This document shows, in pieces, positions 43,653-54,935 of a stretch of DNA of 64,000 nt. The notes under the pieces were generated by a model. The model did not search any database and was not told the DNA's origin. It worked only from the letters and a program-made list of their open reading frames with translations. The translations under genes and the position numbers were made by a program. The number at the start of each line of letters is the position of its first letter. The first letter of the stretch is position 1. The stretch is from NCBI GenBank assembly GCA_039000515.1, contig JBCFYV010009882.1, positions 60,690,277 to 60,754,276 on the forward strand, given 5' to 3'. This DNA comes from Timema cristinae (Eukaryota > Arthropoda > Insecta > Phasmatodea > Timematidae).

Positions 43653-43732
43653 TATATTGAATCAATTAAATTAAGTTAAGTGTCGACTTCGGCACATCAT
43701 TTAGAAAAAATGTATATGTATTTGTGTGTGTA

Positions 43733-43866
43733 GGGATCCTGGTAAACCATTTAGGCAAACCCACACTCATTACAATCGACAGTGATTTGAGCCCCAACCT
43801 ACGTGTCACAGGCAAACTAGATTAACAGCTGGACATTTGGACTGCTTTCCCATCAGCACTTGTTTT
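43733..43866 (-). mobile_element. SINE head and partial body
   Basis: ggtaaaccatttaggcaaac, reversed B-box region cagtgatttgagccccaacc, and head remnant cacaggcaaactagattaac match the reversed B/C-type SINE 5' half. Confidence 0.5.
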
Positions 43867-43869
43867 ACT

Positions 43870-45290
43870 ATACTAACAACACTGAACCGGTAACAATAAA
43901 TGCGTTACAATAGCCACAGCCTTAAGAAGTGTTTCATTCTAAAATTAACCGTTTGTCCTTTGCAACAATTTAAGTATTTAATTTTTTTGCAAGAAAGTGT
44001 GACTCACTATACCTTTAATTTGTGTCACTAGTTTAATATAGACTACCCTTGGATGGATTTTGGTAATAGCTATGGTTTCCTTGTTGATTTTTCACTAATT
44101 TTAAGAAAATAAAATTTATTCATATGGAAACCAGCATTTACTCATACATGTAAGTACAAGTACATCGCGAGAACATTGTCCTATCCAAGAAGGATTTATT
44201 TACTCTTGTGATTATTTAACTTTTATTTATTTATATTATTCAATAGCTCATTATTTTATGAGCGTAGGTCTTCTCCATAATTATTTATATAGATCTATTA
44301 TAGGCATGTTATTTTTTTAGTATTATTTCTAACTAAACTCATTGATAATGAAACTAAATAAAATGTATTTTGAATAAAACTAAAAGAAGTTTTCATATTT
44401 TGACCCAATCCTGATCATATGTATCAAACTCTTATACCTATACATCCATCTATATTTATTATTCCTGAAAGCCAGCCAAACAATTTAGAATTACTTGTTT
44501 TTTTTTAAAGATTATTTTCCAAACACATTGTTTATTTTATAAAAATTTCATATTTAATTGTTATTTGATTTTTTAAAGTTTCAAACAAACATTATAATTT
44601 ACTTTGACCTGAATGTTACATGCTGTGTGATGTTCAAGCTATTCCACCACGAAGGTTTTAACGTCTAACTGATCTCCTAGCTTTCTTTATATAAGCAACC
44701 CACACAACTTTGGTGTCGCTATTAGGGCCTACACTTAGTATTGCTCGGCGAACTTGTGGATCTCTACCAATCTTAGTTATTTGAATTCTAATATTAGACA
44801 CATTAGTTTAGCATGTGTAGAAACGGGTCAGTAAGAGCCATCGTCAAAACATCACTAGTAACTGTTCACCACACCACTCAAGTCGTATACAATGAGCATT
44901 CAGAACCGACCACAGCTCAAAAATTGGTGCTAAAAGAGTCGATCCAGATGTTTTTATTATTAGGAATATTTAGCATACAGCTTACAAACTAGCTTATAAA
45001 CCTTAATCTGCAATTTTATATGTAGTAGTGTTGAATCAGCCAATAAGTGCCTTTAACTAAGCTGGACCATTTTTAATTTTCACTCCTTGAACCAACTGAT
45101 AATATCAGTACACGACTTGCAAACTAGCTTATAATATTATGATATACAATATTATGATGACAGCTGTAGTTTCACCATATGTTTTTGTTTTTATGTGTAA
45201 AAACTACCACTGCTATATCTTATATTATTAATACTACCACTACTATACCTACTATATTTATGAATCATGAATGCGTGTGATTTTTATATT
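43870..45290. other. AT-rich unassigned DNA
   Basis: No gene. The phrase aaactagcttataa occurs at about 44983 and 45118 and, in part, near 15571, a weak sign of an old dispersed repeat. Confidence 0.4.
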
Positions 45291-45294
45291 TAAT

Positions 45295-45328
45295 TTTATA
45301 ATAATAATAATAATAATAATAATAACAG
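45295..45328. repeat. (ATA)n microsatellite
   Basis: About ten ATA/TAA units directly before the (TA)n tract. Confidence 0.85.
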
Positions 45329-45333
45329 GTAGT

Positions 45334-45353
45334 TATATATATATACAAAATTT

Positions 45354-45405
<52 letters not shown>

Positions 45406-45406
45406 A

Positions 45407-45451
<45 letters not shown>

Positions 45452-45507
45452 TAAATAAAAATTTATATATATATTTTTTACAAAATTTTTATATATCTTT
45501 TTACAAA

Positions 45508-45543
<36 letters not shown>
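45334..45543. repeat. (TA)n tract with CAAAATTT interruptions
   Basis: About 210 bp of TA repeats punctuated by tacaaaattttgta, tacaaaattttata and related short words, each itself nearly palindromic. The whole tract can fold into cruciform structures. A 94-codon frame of isoleucine and tyrosine covers it and is meaningless. Confidence 0.9.
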
Positions 45544-45546
<3 letters not shown>

Positions 45547-45593
45547 ATTTTGTAAAAAAATAGTATATTATTATTATTCTTTATATACTAGAA

Positions 45594-45730
45594 GCATTAC
45601 TATTTGGTTACTTTTATTGTTAGTCATAGAACTTTATGCTTCATGACTATTTGGTTACTTTTAGACGTTAGTCATAGAACTTTATGATCCATGACTATTT
45701 AATTATATTTAGTAGTTAGACGTTGAGCTA
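45594..45730. repeat. 48-bp tandem repeat, about 2.7 units
   Basis: Units share gactatttggttactttta and gttagtcatagaactttatg. Starts are at about 45594, 45641 and 45690. Confidence 0.75.
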
Positions 45731-45894
45731 CACTTCATTAATATTTGTTTTTCCCCTGAATTAATTGATTAGTGGCACCTGGAAAGTAATATTGTCGTCA
45801 AGTGTGTGTTAGGGTTTTAATGAACGTCTTATTGAGGGTCACTATATCTTACTTGAGCTCGTTCGACGAACTGAACAGAACAGTTAGCTAGTGG

Positions 45895-46116
45895 ATGTTA
45901 GCTCATTATGTGGTCGTCTTTATTCAACATCTAGATGAGGCCATAACAGCCGGTGTAACGTTAAGGTCAACGACTGGCCTAGTACAAGAGTTAGAAAGAG
46001 ATAGAATGCTAGCTTCTAGAAAGAGAGAATGTGTAGCACCGAGTAAAAGAAAGACGAAACAACAGCAAAGGGAAGAAGAGAACGTCAGCGTATACATTAA
46101 CGGAAGTATTGTTTAA
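45895..46116 (+). CDS. small open frame in a GC-richer unique region (doubtful)
   Basis: 73 codons. The start follows the context gctagtgg. The product has a hydrophobic N-terminal third (LAHYVVVFIQHL), then a charged, lysine/glutamine-rich C-terminal half (SKRKTKQQQREEENVSVY). No family is recognised. It lies within a GC-richer stretch (about 45780-46290) unlike the flanking AT-rich DNA, which is the main reason to list it. It may be part of an exon or simply chance. No splice site or promoter supports it. Confidence 0.15.
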   Translation: MLAHYVVVFIQHLDEAITAGVTLRSTTGLVQELERDRMLASRKRECVAPSKRKTKQQQREEENVSVYINGSIV

Positions 46117-46119
46117 CCT

Positions 46120-46599
46120 TCGCTTACTACCGTGGTTTTTGTTGATGTTAACTTTTCTTCTCCTATCGAGAAGGCCGGTTTCAAGTGACACACATTCCTC
46201 CTGCCCACACTCTACCGTGACACTTGCTGTGAACTTGACTCAATCGCTAGCGTTACATCCTCCTCTATTGTTCTAAGATTTGATTGATAACGGTAATAGA
46301 CAAATCCAATCAATAGTTTGAGAGAAATAGATTCGTATTGTCTCAGCTCGAAATTGTTTATGGCCCAGAGGATATAGATGTCATTATTTCATTTTTAATC
46401 ATGGAACTTAAGATGAATTTACAGCTTAAATTTATAATATATTTCATTAAAACCAGAATAAAACAATTCACTATTATGTACACATTTCTTATTTAGTTAT
46501 TTGGACAACTTTATCATCGTTAAGTAATTTAACTGGCTAATGGAAGATTAAAACATGTTATTTTTACTGCGCTAAAATTTTAACCTATCTTTTTCTTTT
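46120..46599. other. unassigned DNA
   Basis: The GC-richer stretch fades out by about 46290, then AT-rich spacer. No repeat recognised. Confidence 0.35.
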
Positions 46600-46655
46600 T
46601 AGCACAATATTTTACTACACGTTCGGATTATACGTTGTAACATAACATAAGTGTG
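46600..46655 (-). mobile_element. SINE tail fragment
   Basis: Only the reversed 3' end remains: tagcacaatattttactaca then cgttcggattatacg. It is strongly 5' truncated. Confidence 0.55.
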
Positions 46656-46893
46656 TACGGGAACCAACAATGAAACACAAAATATTGTGTTCGTTTCTCA
46701 TCATTGGCCTCAATATATACGGATTTTTTTTAAAAGTTCTTAACAGAAGAATCCTGTTTTGAAGAACTGATTTATTGCGCTATTACACTATTATTTAGAC
46801 TACTACTAGATTTTCGTTAAGAGCGCTTCTCCACCTTAGTGTTGGACTACGTCGTAGACTTTGAGACGTTCCGAAATATTTAAATCATGGTTT

Positions 46894-46961
46894 TGATATT
46901 TTGGTCTCTGTACTCCTGTACATACTGGAACACCGAAAGGAGTACACGGACCAAAACATCA
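46894..46961 (+). ncRNA. microRNA-precursor-like hairpin (candidate)
   Basis: The 24-base arm 46894-46917 (tgatattttggtctctgtac, tcct) pairs with 46938-46961 (aggagtacacggaccaaaac, atca). There are 21 standard pairs, one G-U and two mismatches, around a 20-base loop, about 68 nt in all. The size and pairing fit an animal pre-miRNA, but hairpins of this kind also arise from MITE remnants. No family match is known to me, and expression cannot be seen. Confidence 0.25.
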
Positions 46962-48060
46962 GATAAGACTTAGATAATTATCAAACTAAAGTAAACCTTT
47001 ATGGAAACTTTTTGAACACTGAAATGTTACAATTCAAACCACTCATCAATTTTTTACAACTTATTTTAAATTGTCCCAAAGTTTAACTTCTTTCATAACT
47101 AGTTCGTTCTCACTGTTACAATTGTTAATATTTTACATTCATTTTAAAATAATTGTAACTAATAGTTTATTATGTCATGTTATTAGTTCATCCCTATTCT
47201 ACTGATATTACAAATTATATTTAACTTTATAAACTTGTTCGTTACCGTTATAATTGTTTGACTTTTATTTTCATTTTAATTAAGTGGTCAATTATTAGTT
47301 TGTATCTATTTGACTCATATTACAGCACTCGTAAATGTAAATAGTAAATACCAAAGTCTACTAACGTCCTGTAAGGGTTAATCATAATGTCAATTATACG
47401 CAATAGTTCATTTATCAATTATTTAATTTGAACCATACTTTCATAAATTATAAAAGATAGTATCTTAGTCTTGACATATATTATATTCTCTAAAAACATT
47501 ATGATTGCTACTGTCGTAACATATCATTTTATATTCAAGGCCACTTTTTATTATACTAAGGTGACTTTTCCGTAATAAAATATTGGTTTGTGATTCCTTT
47601 CCCTTCAAGTAGGTGGCATCATTAAGAGCAAATTTGTGTCAATCAGCTTGTAAATAGGCCTAAGCGATTGTCGTTGTCAGCATGGCAGCACTGACCTGGC
47701 ATGTCAACCCAGGGCTCTATTGGGTCATCCATAAACCACGATTCGCTTTTTTCTTGCTTTTTTTTTTTACCCAGCCGCTCTTCTTCCATATAACATCATG
47801 AAGACATCTAGCCCGACCCCTAGCCCTACCAAACCTCTGTTACGTAGTTTTTCACATCAAGAGTGAATGCCATTAGTTCATCGTGAAAGTTTTGTAACAC
47901 AAAAAGGGAGACTTAGATTAAATACTATTCAGAATTGGAAGCTATCTATGAGTATAGTTACCAATTGTGAAATCATAAACAATAGTATTAGAAAAAATAA
48001 AAAATATGTATTACGCAACACCGTGATGTACCCACCCACCCTCCCCCCATTTTATACTCT
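46962..48060. other. AT-rich unassigned DNA
   Basis: No gene. The 65-codon frame ending at the minisatellite (47867-48064) uses part of the first repeat unit as its end and has no recognised domain. Confidence 0.4.
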
Positions 48061-49160
48061 GTAGACATTATAGCCTCCTTCTACCCATCTAACACCATGT
48101 AGACATTATAGCCTCCTTCTCCCAATCTAACACCATGTAGACATTATAGCCTCCTTCTCCCAATCTAACACCATGTAGACATTATAGCCTCCTTCTCCCA
48201 ATCTAACACCATGTAGACATTATAGCCTCCTTCTCCCAATCTAACACCATATAGACATTATAGCTTCCCCCTCTCCCCATCTAACACCATGTAGACATTA
48301 TAGCTTCCCCTCTCCCCATCTAACACCATGTAGACATTATAGCTTCCCCCTCTCCCCATCTAACACCATATAGACATTATAGCTTCCCCCTCTCCCCATC
48401 TAACACCATGTAGACATTATAGCTTCCCCCTCTCCCCATCTAACACCATGTAGACATTATAGCTTCCCCCTCTCCCCATCTAACACCATGTAGACATTAT
48501 AGCCTCCCCCCCTCTCCCAATCTAACACCATGTAGACATTATAGCTACCCCCTCTCTTAATCTAACACCATGTAGACATTATAGCTTCCCCCTCTCCCCA
48601 TCTAACACCATGTAGACATTATAGATTCCTCCTCTCCCCATCTAACACCATGTAGACATTATAGCTTCCCCCTCTCCCCATCTAACACCATGTAGACATT
48701 ATAGCCTCCCCCTCTCCCCATCTAACACCATATAGACATTATAGCTTCCCCCTCTCCCCATCTAACACCATATAGACATTATAGCTTCCCCCTCTCCCAA
48801 TCTAACACCATGTAGACATTATAGCTACCCCCTCTCCCATCTAACACCATGTAGACATTATAGCTTCCTTCTACCCATCTAACACCATGTAGACATTATA
48901 GCCTCCCCCCCTCTCCCAATCTAACACCATGTAGACATTATAGCTACCCCCTCTCTTAATCTAACACCATGTAGACATTATAGCTTCCCCCTCTCCCCAT
49001 CTAACACCATGTAGACATAATAGCTTCCCCCTCTCCCCATCTAACACCATGTAGACATTATAGCCTCCCCCCCTCTCCCAATCTAACACCATGTAGACAT
49101 TATAGCTACCCCCTCTCCCCATCTAACACCATGTAGACATTATAGCCTCCCCCTCTCCAC
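48061..49160. repeat. 38-40-bp minisatellite, 28 copies
   Basis: Units start gtagacattatagcttcccc and close with catctaacaccat. The first five are 38 bp (ctccttctcccaat type) and later ones are mainly 40 bp (cttccccctctccccat type), with 41-bp variants bearing an extra CC run. One strand is strongly pyrimidine-rich between the conserved gtagacattatag and ctaacaccat words. No unique spacers, so not CRISPR-like. Confidence 0.95.
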
Positions 49161-50879
49161 TTCTCATTCCACCCTTGACTTCCACCCAGCTTCTTACCAC
49201 CCACCTTCACAAACCCATCTCCCCAGTCATAGAAATATTTCATTTCTTCAGTTACGTTGAAAGTCGGATAATTAAAGGAATTTCTTGGCTTGACGCGGGA
49301 GCAAAATAATTGTAAATAGTTGAGTATGAAACTTCTTCTCCGTTGTCATGCCAACCTTTTACTATTCTGAACCATAGTCTAGATTCTATAAGATTACGGG
49401 ACTCGAGAACCCTACTCACACCATGGAGCCACAATATCCACATTATTTCTCTCGCCCACTGTCCAGGTGTTTTGGTTTTATGAGACTGAAAATTAGCCTT
49501 TTCCTTCCTCTGTATTAGGAATGAAATAATTTTACTCCTTTTATATTAATGGTAATGATTTTATTTGGTTGAAAATTCGGAGACACTTATAATTCATTAT
49601 TTCAGAAAATTACACAGTGTATATTTGTATGTTTGTTCCTCGTTGATATTACTTAAAGATAGTTTTCAATACCTGTATGCATCTTTTGGACTAAAACCTC
49701 TAAAGTTATAATTGGCTGCCTTCAAATTATTATTTATTCTTACAATCAATAGTACTTCATTTTCCCACTAAAACTTTACTTTTACAGTGGTTTCTTTAAG
49801 CTGTGTATTTAACTTAGTACCAAGTTAAATTGACACTTATAGCAACAAACTAGTCTTATTCTTGTTCTGTATGACATAGCTCTATTACACTTGACTTGTT
49901 TAGTCCTTTTCCTATTTACATTTAAGCTAGTTACGTAAATCTCAAAACATATTGTTTGATTGATCATTTAACACCTAATATACTGCTCACACGTCGACAC
50001 ATTACAAACATTAAATTGTAATAATATAGAGTTCAAACTGTTTATCACAAACCATTTGAAAATATTGAATTTGCATTTGATAAACTAACCTTTTACATCA
50101 TTCATTTTTCTTGTACATGTGAAATAGCTCAATTTCCTGAATAACACATACAGAGCATTTAAACTATTTATAAGTACGTTAGGGCTGAAGACACTGATGC
50201 TTAAATAAAAAAACGCTAACCAAACAAATAAAATGTTTGACAAATGACAAGCTGAACATTGGGAGCTGGTTCAGGAACATTGACGTTTTGTGTGAGTTGA
50301 ACCCATGAAGTCAATTAATTACGCTGATCATTCAGTAATACAGTTGGAACTAGCAACGTTAATATACAAAAATTACTTCTGAATTATTAACCGCAAATCA
50401 AATATTATTGTATACAAAACATCAAATAACTTTCCTTCTGAAGAAATCTTAATATTTCTATAAAATAACAGAAAAATACTGGCTTTTGATTGAAGGTAAA
50501 ACATTTTGGTGTCATGGAAAGTTATTATATAGGCCTATCATTTAAGAGCCATTCAAATCATTTACCCATTTGTTATTGCAAATATACTAACTCAGATATT
50601 TTTCAGTAAAAAAAATTCAATGTGCAGGACAACCATTTTCACGCGTCCGAGATCAGGACACAAATTCTAGGAGAAAGGGTTTATTTAGAAGAGTGGGAGT
50701 GAGAAGGGAAAAGGAATGGCTGAAAACATATTTATTATATAAGACGCTAGTGAAATGCTACTTAGGCGCGAGAAAATTGTTTAAAAACAATAATTGTTCA
50801 GCATAAAGTATGTTACAATCAAATATACAAAATAGGAAACATTGCCCTTTGTTTGAATTGCCATATTTTTAATTTGTAT
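49161..50879. other. unassigned DNA, one short open frame
   Basis: A 63-codon minus frame (49252-49443, including ESRLWFRIVKGWHDNGEEVS) has balanced composition but no recognised domain. It lies next to the minisatellite. The rest is AT-rich spacer. Confidence 0.35.
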
Positions 50880-51056
50880 GGAGAGACACGTGATCTAAAC
50901 GCCAGGCTTGTATAGTCTGCTTTGATAGTAACTAGAAGGTCGGAGCTCAAATACCGGGTCCTCTATACAAATGTGGTAACATTTCCTGTAAATTCCAACT
51001 TCTCTATGCCTACATCTTTAGTGTGATTAAATACGGAGCCTAAACGAGTAGTATAG
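50880..51056 (+). mobile_element. degraded SINE, host of a nested SINE
   Basis: Head remnant acacgtgatctaaacgccag, B-box region ggtcggagctcaaataccgg, body ctctatacaaatgtggtaac, and tail taaacgagtagtataggact then tggtgctaa. Its 3' end is where the next SINE inserted: the duplicated gacttggtgctaataa is the old tail. Confidence 0.7.
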
Positions 51057-51072
51057 GACTTGGTGCTAATAA

Positions 51073-51358
51073 TTATAATTATTATAATTATTAGCACCGC
51101 GTCTTACTACCCATTCGGGTTATACGCACTTACGCTAATGTGTAATGGTAGGGTGATTGTGAGATGAAATGAAGGACCTACAGTTTAACGTGGAATCCGA
51201 ACCACGGTGGAGGCCTGGCATTCCCCACATTCACAAGATGTCTTGTCAGAGGTGAAGGAAGGGTTTGGTAATCAGATAAATCTTTGCCGGGACCGAGGAT
51301 TGAACCCCGGCCGCCAGCATAGAAGTCTGACACCTTACCCCTAGACCACCAGGTTACC
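51073..51358 (-). mobile_element. SINE, head type A, inserted in another SINE's tail
   Basis: Its TAA-rich tail (reversed) is at 51073-51092, the tail box starts tagcaccgcgtcttactacc, and the head ends near 51358 (reversed ctagaccaccaggttacc). An exact 16-bp duplication gacttggtgctaataa flanks it (51057-51072 and 51359-51374). It lies opposite in strand to its host SINE. Confidence 0.92.
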
Positions 51359-51374
51359 GACTTGGTGCTAATAA

Positions 51375-51788
51375 ACACATCTTTATTTGCTGAATACTTT
51401 GGAAGCACCCTATGGAAGAATGGTGATGTATCCTCATGGAACTATTAATATACAGTATTGGTGACTACTTGACTCGCCATGAGACTATATTGTATCTAAA
51501 GGAGGAATGTTTGGGAGGGAGAGAAGAGGAAGAACTGACGAAGATAGCAAGAAGACAAGTCGGGAGACAAATCGATCCCAACACCCAAGTTACACCAACG
51601 TAGCCGTTGGACGCCAGCGTTACGCGATCCTACTTTATTTACCTCCATCCATTCAAACCAATTGGTTAAACACACCCACACATACCCATAGCCGCACTAG
51701 TGCAGTATTAGATCGCCATTTTGCCTTAGTAACAGGTCCATTATATTTGCGTACTTGAACTAAATGTCAGATTCAATTAGTACGGTTG
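51375..51788. other. unassigned DNA
   Basis: A GC-richer stretch (51500-51740) holds an 83-codon plus frame (51507-51758; basic, with RERRGRTDEDSKKTSRETNR near its start). No recognised domain. Function unknown. Confidence 0.3.
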
Positions 51789-52071
51789 GGTGACCTGGTG
51801 GTCTAGGGGTAAGGTGTCAGACTTCTGTGCTGGCGGCCGGAGTTAAATCCTCGGTCCCGGCACAGATTTATCTGATTTCCGATCCCTTCCTACACCTCTG
51901 ACAAGACATATTGTGAATGTGTGGAATGCCAGGCCGCCACCGTGGTTCGGATTCCACGTTAAACTGTAGTTCCTTCATTTCATCTCACAATCACCCTACC
52001 ATTACACATTAACGTAAGTGCGTATAGCCCGAACGGTTAGTAAGACGCGGTGCTAATAATAATAATAATTT
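51789..52071 (+). mobile_element. SINE, head type A, full length
   Basis: Head ggtgacctggtggtctaggg, B box agttaaatcct (eroded), body tggttcggattccacgttaa, tail ccgaacggttagtaagacgc then ggtgctaataat repeats. No clear target duplication found. Confidence 0.88.
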
Positions 52072-52289
52072 AATAAAATGTTTCATATTCGTGTGAATGA
52101 ATCTTGTGTAATATTGGTCTATGTAATCATTTTTCCTTATGTCAAAGAACACCACTACTGGTGCTTCATTTCCCCTGCCTCAATGTGATCAGTTGAACCA
52201 ACGATCTAGACCAATGGCCGGTTCCTTTTCTTTCTTATAAAACAATAAATATTATAGTTTCCAAAATAAATATGAGATTTTCTTTTCAG

Positions 52290-52450
52290 ACTGATAAATT
52301 AACAGTCAGAGACTGGATGAATGTTGTGCCTGTCTCTGTCTTAAGCTATATTATAAGGAATATGAAGCTACGACAGGCCTAGCAAGCAAGTAGTGGCTTT
52401 AATAAAAAAACTTAGCCAAGCCACAGGCTGGAAATAGTAATGGATGTAAA
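52290..52450 (+). mobile_element. SINE family E, 3' part
   Basis: cagagactggatgaatgttg, gctatattataaggaatatg and gccacaggctggaaatagta parallel 7160-7318. The head is missing (5' truncation). Confidence 0.7.
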
Positions 52451-53239
52451 GTTTATATAATACCTTTCCCAGATATTCATCATAACAGGCTATACCCCAT
52501 TTGTCTGACGAATGGATATAACTATCTTACAGCCTGAAAAAAGTTACATCAATTTTCACCTATTCATACGTCAAGTCATATGGTCTACAGCTGTCTCTAT
52601 TGATAGCTACTATCATAACTATAAAATAACATTAATACAATAGTAAAATCTGTCAACGTAACAAAACAAAAAAGTTTGTAATTTCTAAACGGTGCTCCAA
52701 ATGTCCATTAGTAAAAAAAATCAAGGTATTCTAACTGTTTTCTGGAATTAGCAACCCTCGATAACAACTTCAAAATCTAACAAAAAATTTACAATTTTAA
52801 CTGCCTACATCTCATGTTTACTTGGATTTACTAGTTTAATAATTCTTTCTGGCATTTACTAAAGCACACGAATAAAAGTGTTTTTTGTTTTTCATAAAAA
52901 AAATTATATATTATTTCTATGACTTACATTCCATTTTTATTTCCAATTTTGAAGAAAATAATAATATTAGAGAATTCCAGACCCGCTAAATATGGGATTA
53001 TGACATAAAAATTGTCCAAAATTACCTGTAAAATTACCAAATAAGACTTTAAATTTACAAGAAATGACCTAAAAATATGAATAAAAGCTCGTAAGGTTTG
53101 CACTCGACTAAATCCAACACGCACTTTACAAATGAAAACTAAAACATATTATACACGATGCATTTAACAATTAAACTCTCGTATCCTAATTACTATTTGA
53201 TTCATTTACAAACATCTGCTTCAGAATTAAAATCTATTC
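52451..53239. other. AT-rich unassigned DNA
   Basis: No gene or recognised repeat. Confidence 0.45.
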
Positions 53240-53251
53240 TCTTCTATCTTA

Positions 53252-53513
53252 ACCCGCCTCGGTGGCGAAGTTGGCTAACGCGCTTGTCGTGTTGAGCTCG
53301 ACTTCTGAGAACGGGGAGATCGAGGTTCGAATCTCGGTCGGGTGAACTGGGGGGGGTGGGGGTTCCTAAATGGTTTTCTACTCTCCCTCCACGCAAATGC
53401 GGGTTCACTTCCTCTAATTCAACCTTCCCAATTTCTAAATCCATTAACGTAGTTAGTACTTAAAGCGTATAACCCGAACGGGTAGTAAGACGCGGTGCTA
53501 ATTATTATTATTA
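53252..53513 (+). mobile_element. SINE, head type B, reference copy
   Basis: Head cccgcctcggtggcgaagtt then ggctaacgcgcttgtcgtgt; B box gaggttcgaatctcggtcgg. A run of G (about 53351) interrupts the start of the body. Body ctctccctccacgcaaatgc; tail acccgaacgggtagtaagac then gcggtgctaattatt repeats. Flanks tcttctatcttaaccc (53240-53255) and tcttccatcttaaccc (53514-53529) are a 16-bp duplication with one difference. Good example of the shared 3' tail. Confidence 0.92.
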
Positions 53514-53529
53514 TCTTCCATCTTAACCC

Positions 53530-54592
53530 TTTTCCAGCTTAATTGTATTGACTCACCAGGAATGTGTATTTTACAGAGAAACAAACGATGAGGACACCAA
53601 GTTCATTACCTACATTATCTTCTTATTCCAAAAACTGTATGCTTAAAAGTTTTATGTGTGAGAATTTAATATTTTTTGCATTTATAAAATATAAATAGTA
53701 TTGAAGAATAAACTTGATCAAAATAAATGTTTAAAATTGACTCAAAAATGCAATAAAAACTCAAACGCACAGAAACTAAGGAAACATAACGTACAATTGA
53801 AAATGATAAAAAAAGACTACATATCCACTGTCTGTGATGTAGCAAAAAATGATGACGTGTCATCAAAATCCAGGCCCTGGTGATCGCCAATTGTTTCTTG
53901 GAATTCTTGGAAATTAATATATATTATATAATTTTGTTCACATAGTTATAACATAGTTATTTTATGTTGTGACCATCTTATTTAGTCTTGGAAGATGCCA
54001 GTGGTTGGTGGGGAGGGGGATATTTGTTGTTGTTTTGTTGTTTGTGAGTGTGGCTTTCCTCGCCACCTTCTCCATCTTGTGATATTGTGCATTCAGCCGC
54101 CCACCTATAGTGGTTAGGTGGCATCGAACTTTGTATTGAATTTCACCATTGGAGAAGGAGACCACCCGACGTTAAGTTTTGTGTCGATATAACCAATGTT
54201 TCATGTACGCATTTAAAGTTTATTGTGTTCGTGTTTTAGCCTAAGTTTTATTGTCATCATAAAAATAAATTGTGGTGGATGTTTCATTAGATTTGTTTAA
54301 CTGCGTTCTTGGCTCTCAAACTGGCTGGAAGTTTGACCTGTATACCCAAAGGAAAAGCATCTTCCGCTGAACTGTGCAATTATTTATGTATTGAGCTTCC
54401 GTGTTCGCTGTCTCTTGCGAACATTGGTGACTTCATGCTAGGGCAGTACCATTCTATTATATATCCCCATCCATAATTAAAAAAAACCTTACCCGACTGA
54501 ATCTTATTGAAGAAAGTTTTTGTAACGCCAGAGTTTTCCTTTATAACACTGGTACTCAATAGGTGGTTCGAAAGGATGTCAGTCTGGCCCGA
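53530..54592. other. unassigned DNA with a small lysine-rich open frame
   Basis: A 60-codon plus frame (53701-53883) is lysine/asparagine-rich (KLTQKCNKNSNAQKLRKHN) and ends DDVSSKSRPW. It could be an eroded transposase or exon piece, but no motif settles it. The rest is AT-rich, with a T/G-rich run near 54020. Confidence 0.3.
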
Positions 54593-54600
54593 GCTAAATA

Positions 54601-54858
54601 TATATACATATATATATAAATTTAGCAACGCATCTTACTACCCGTTTGAATTATACGTTTAAGTACTAATTACGCTAATGGATTAGAAATTGAGAAAGTT
54701 GAATTTTGAAGAATTAAACCCGCATTTGCGTGGAGGAAGAGTGGAAAATCATTTAGGAAAAACCACTCACCCGACTGAGATGCGAACCTCGATGTCCTCG
54801 GCAGCCTAGCTTAATTAAATTGACTAGAGCGATAGTAAACTACACCACCAAGGTGGGT
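54601..54858 (-). mobile_element. SINE, head type B
   Basis: A TA-rich tail at 54601-54622, reversed tail box agcaacgcatcttactaccc, body acccgcatttgcgtggagga, and reversed head taaactacaccaccaaggtg then ggt. The flanking gctaaata occurs at 54593-54600 and 54861-54868, consistent with a target duplication placed outside the TA-rich tail. Confidence 0.85.
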
Positions 54859-54935
54859 CGGCTAAATAATAAAACTGTAATGAAATATAATTAAATTGAA
54901 TATATTCTAACACTGTTTTGCAGCAAACATAGATC

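Noticed and set aside
45271..45555. 94-codon Ile/Tyr frame
   Set aside because: Translation of a (TA)n tract.
48061..49160. CRISPR-like regular array
   Set aside because: The variable part is a pyrimidine tract of the same kind in every unit, not unique spacers.
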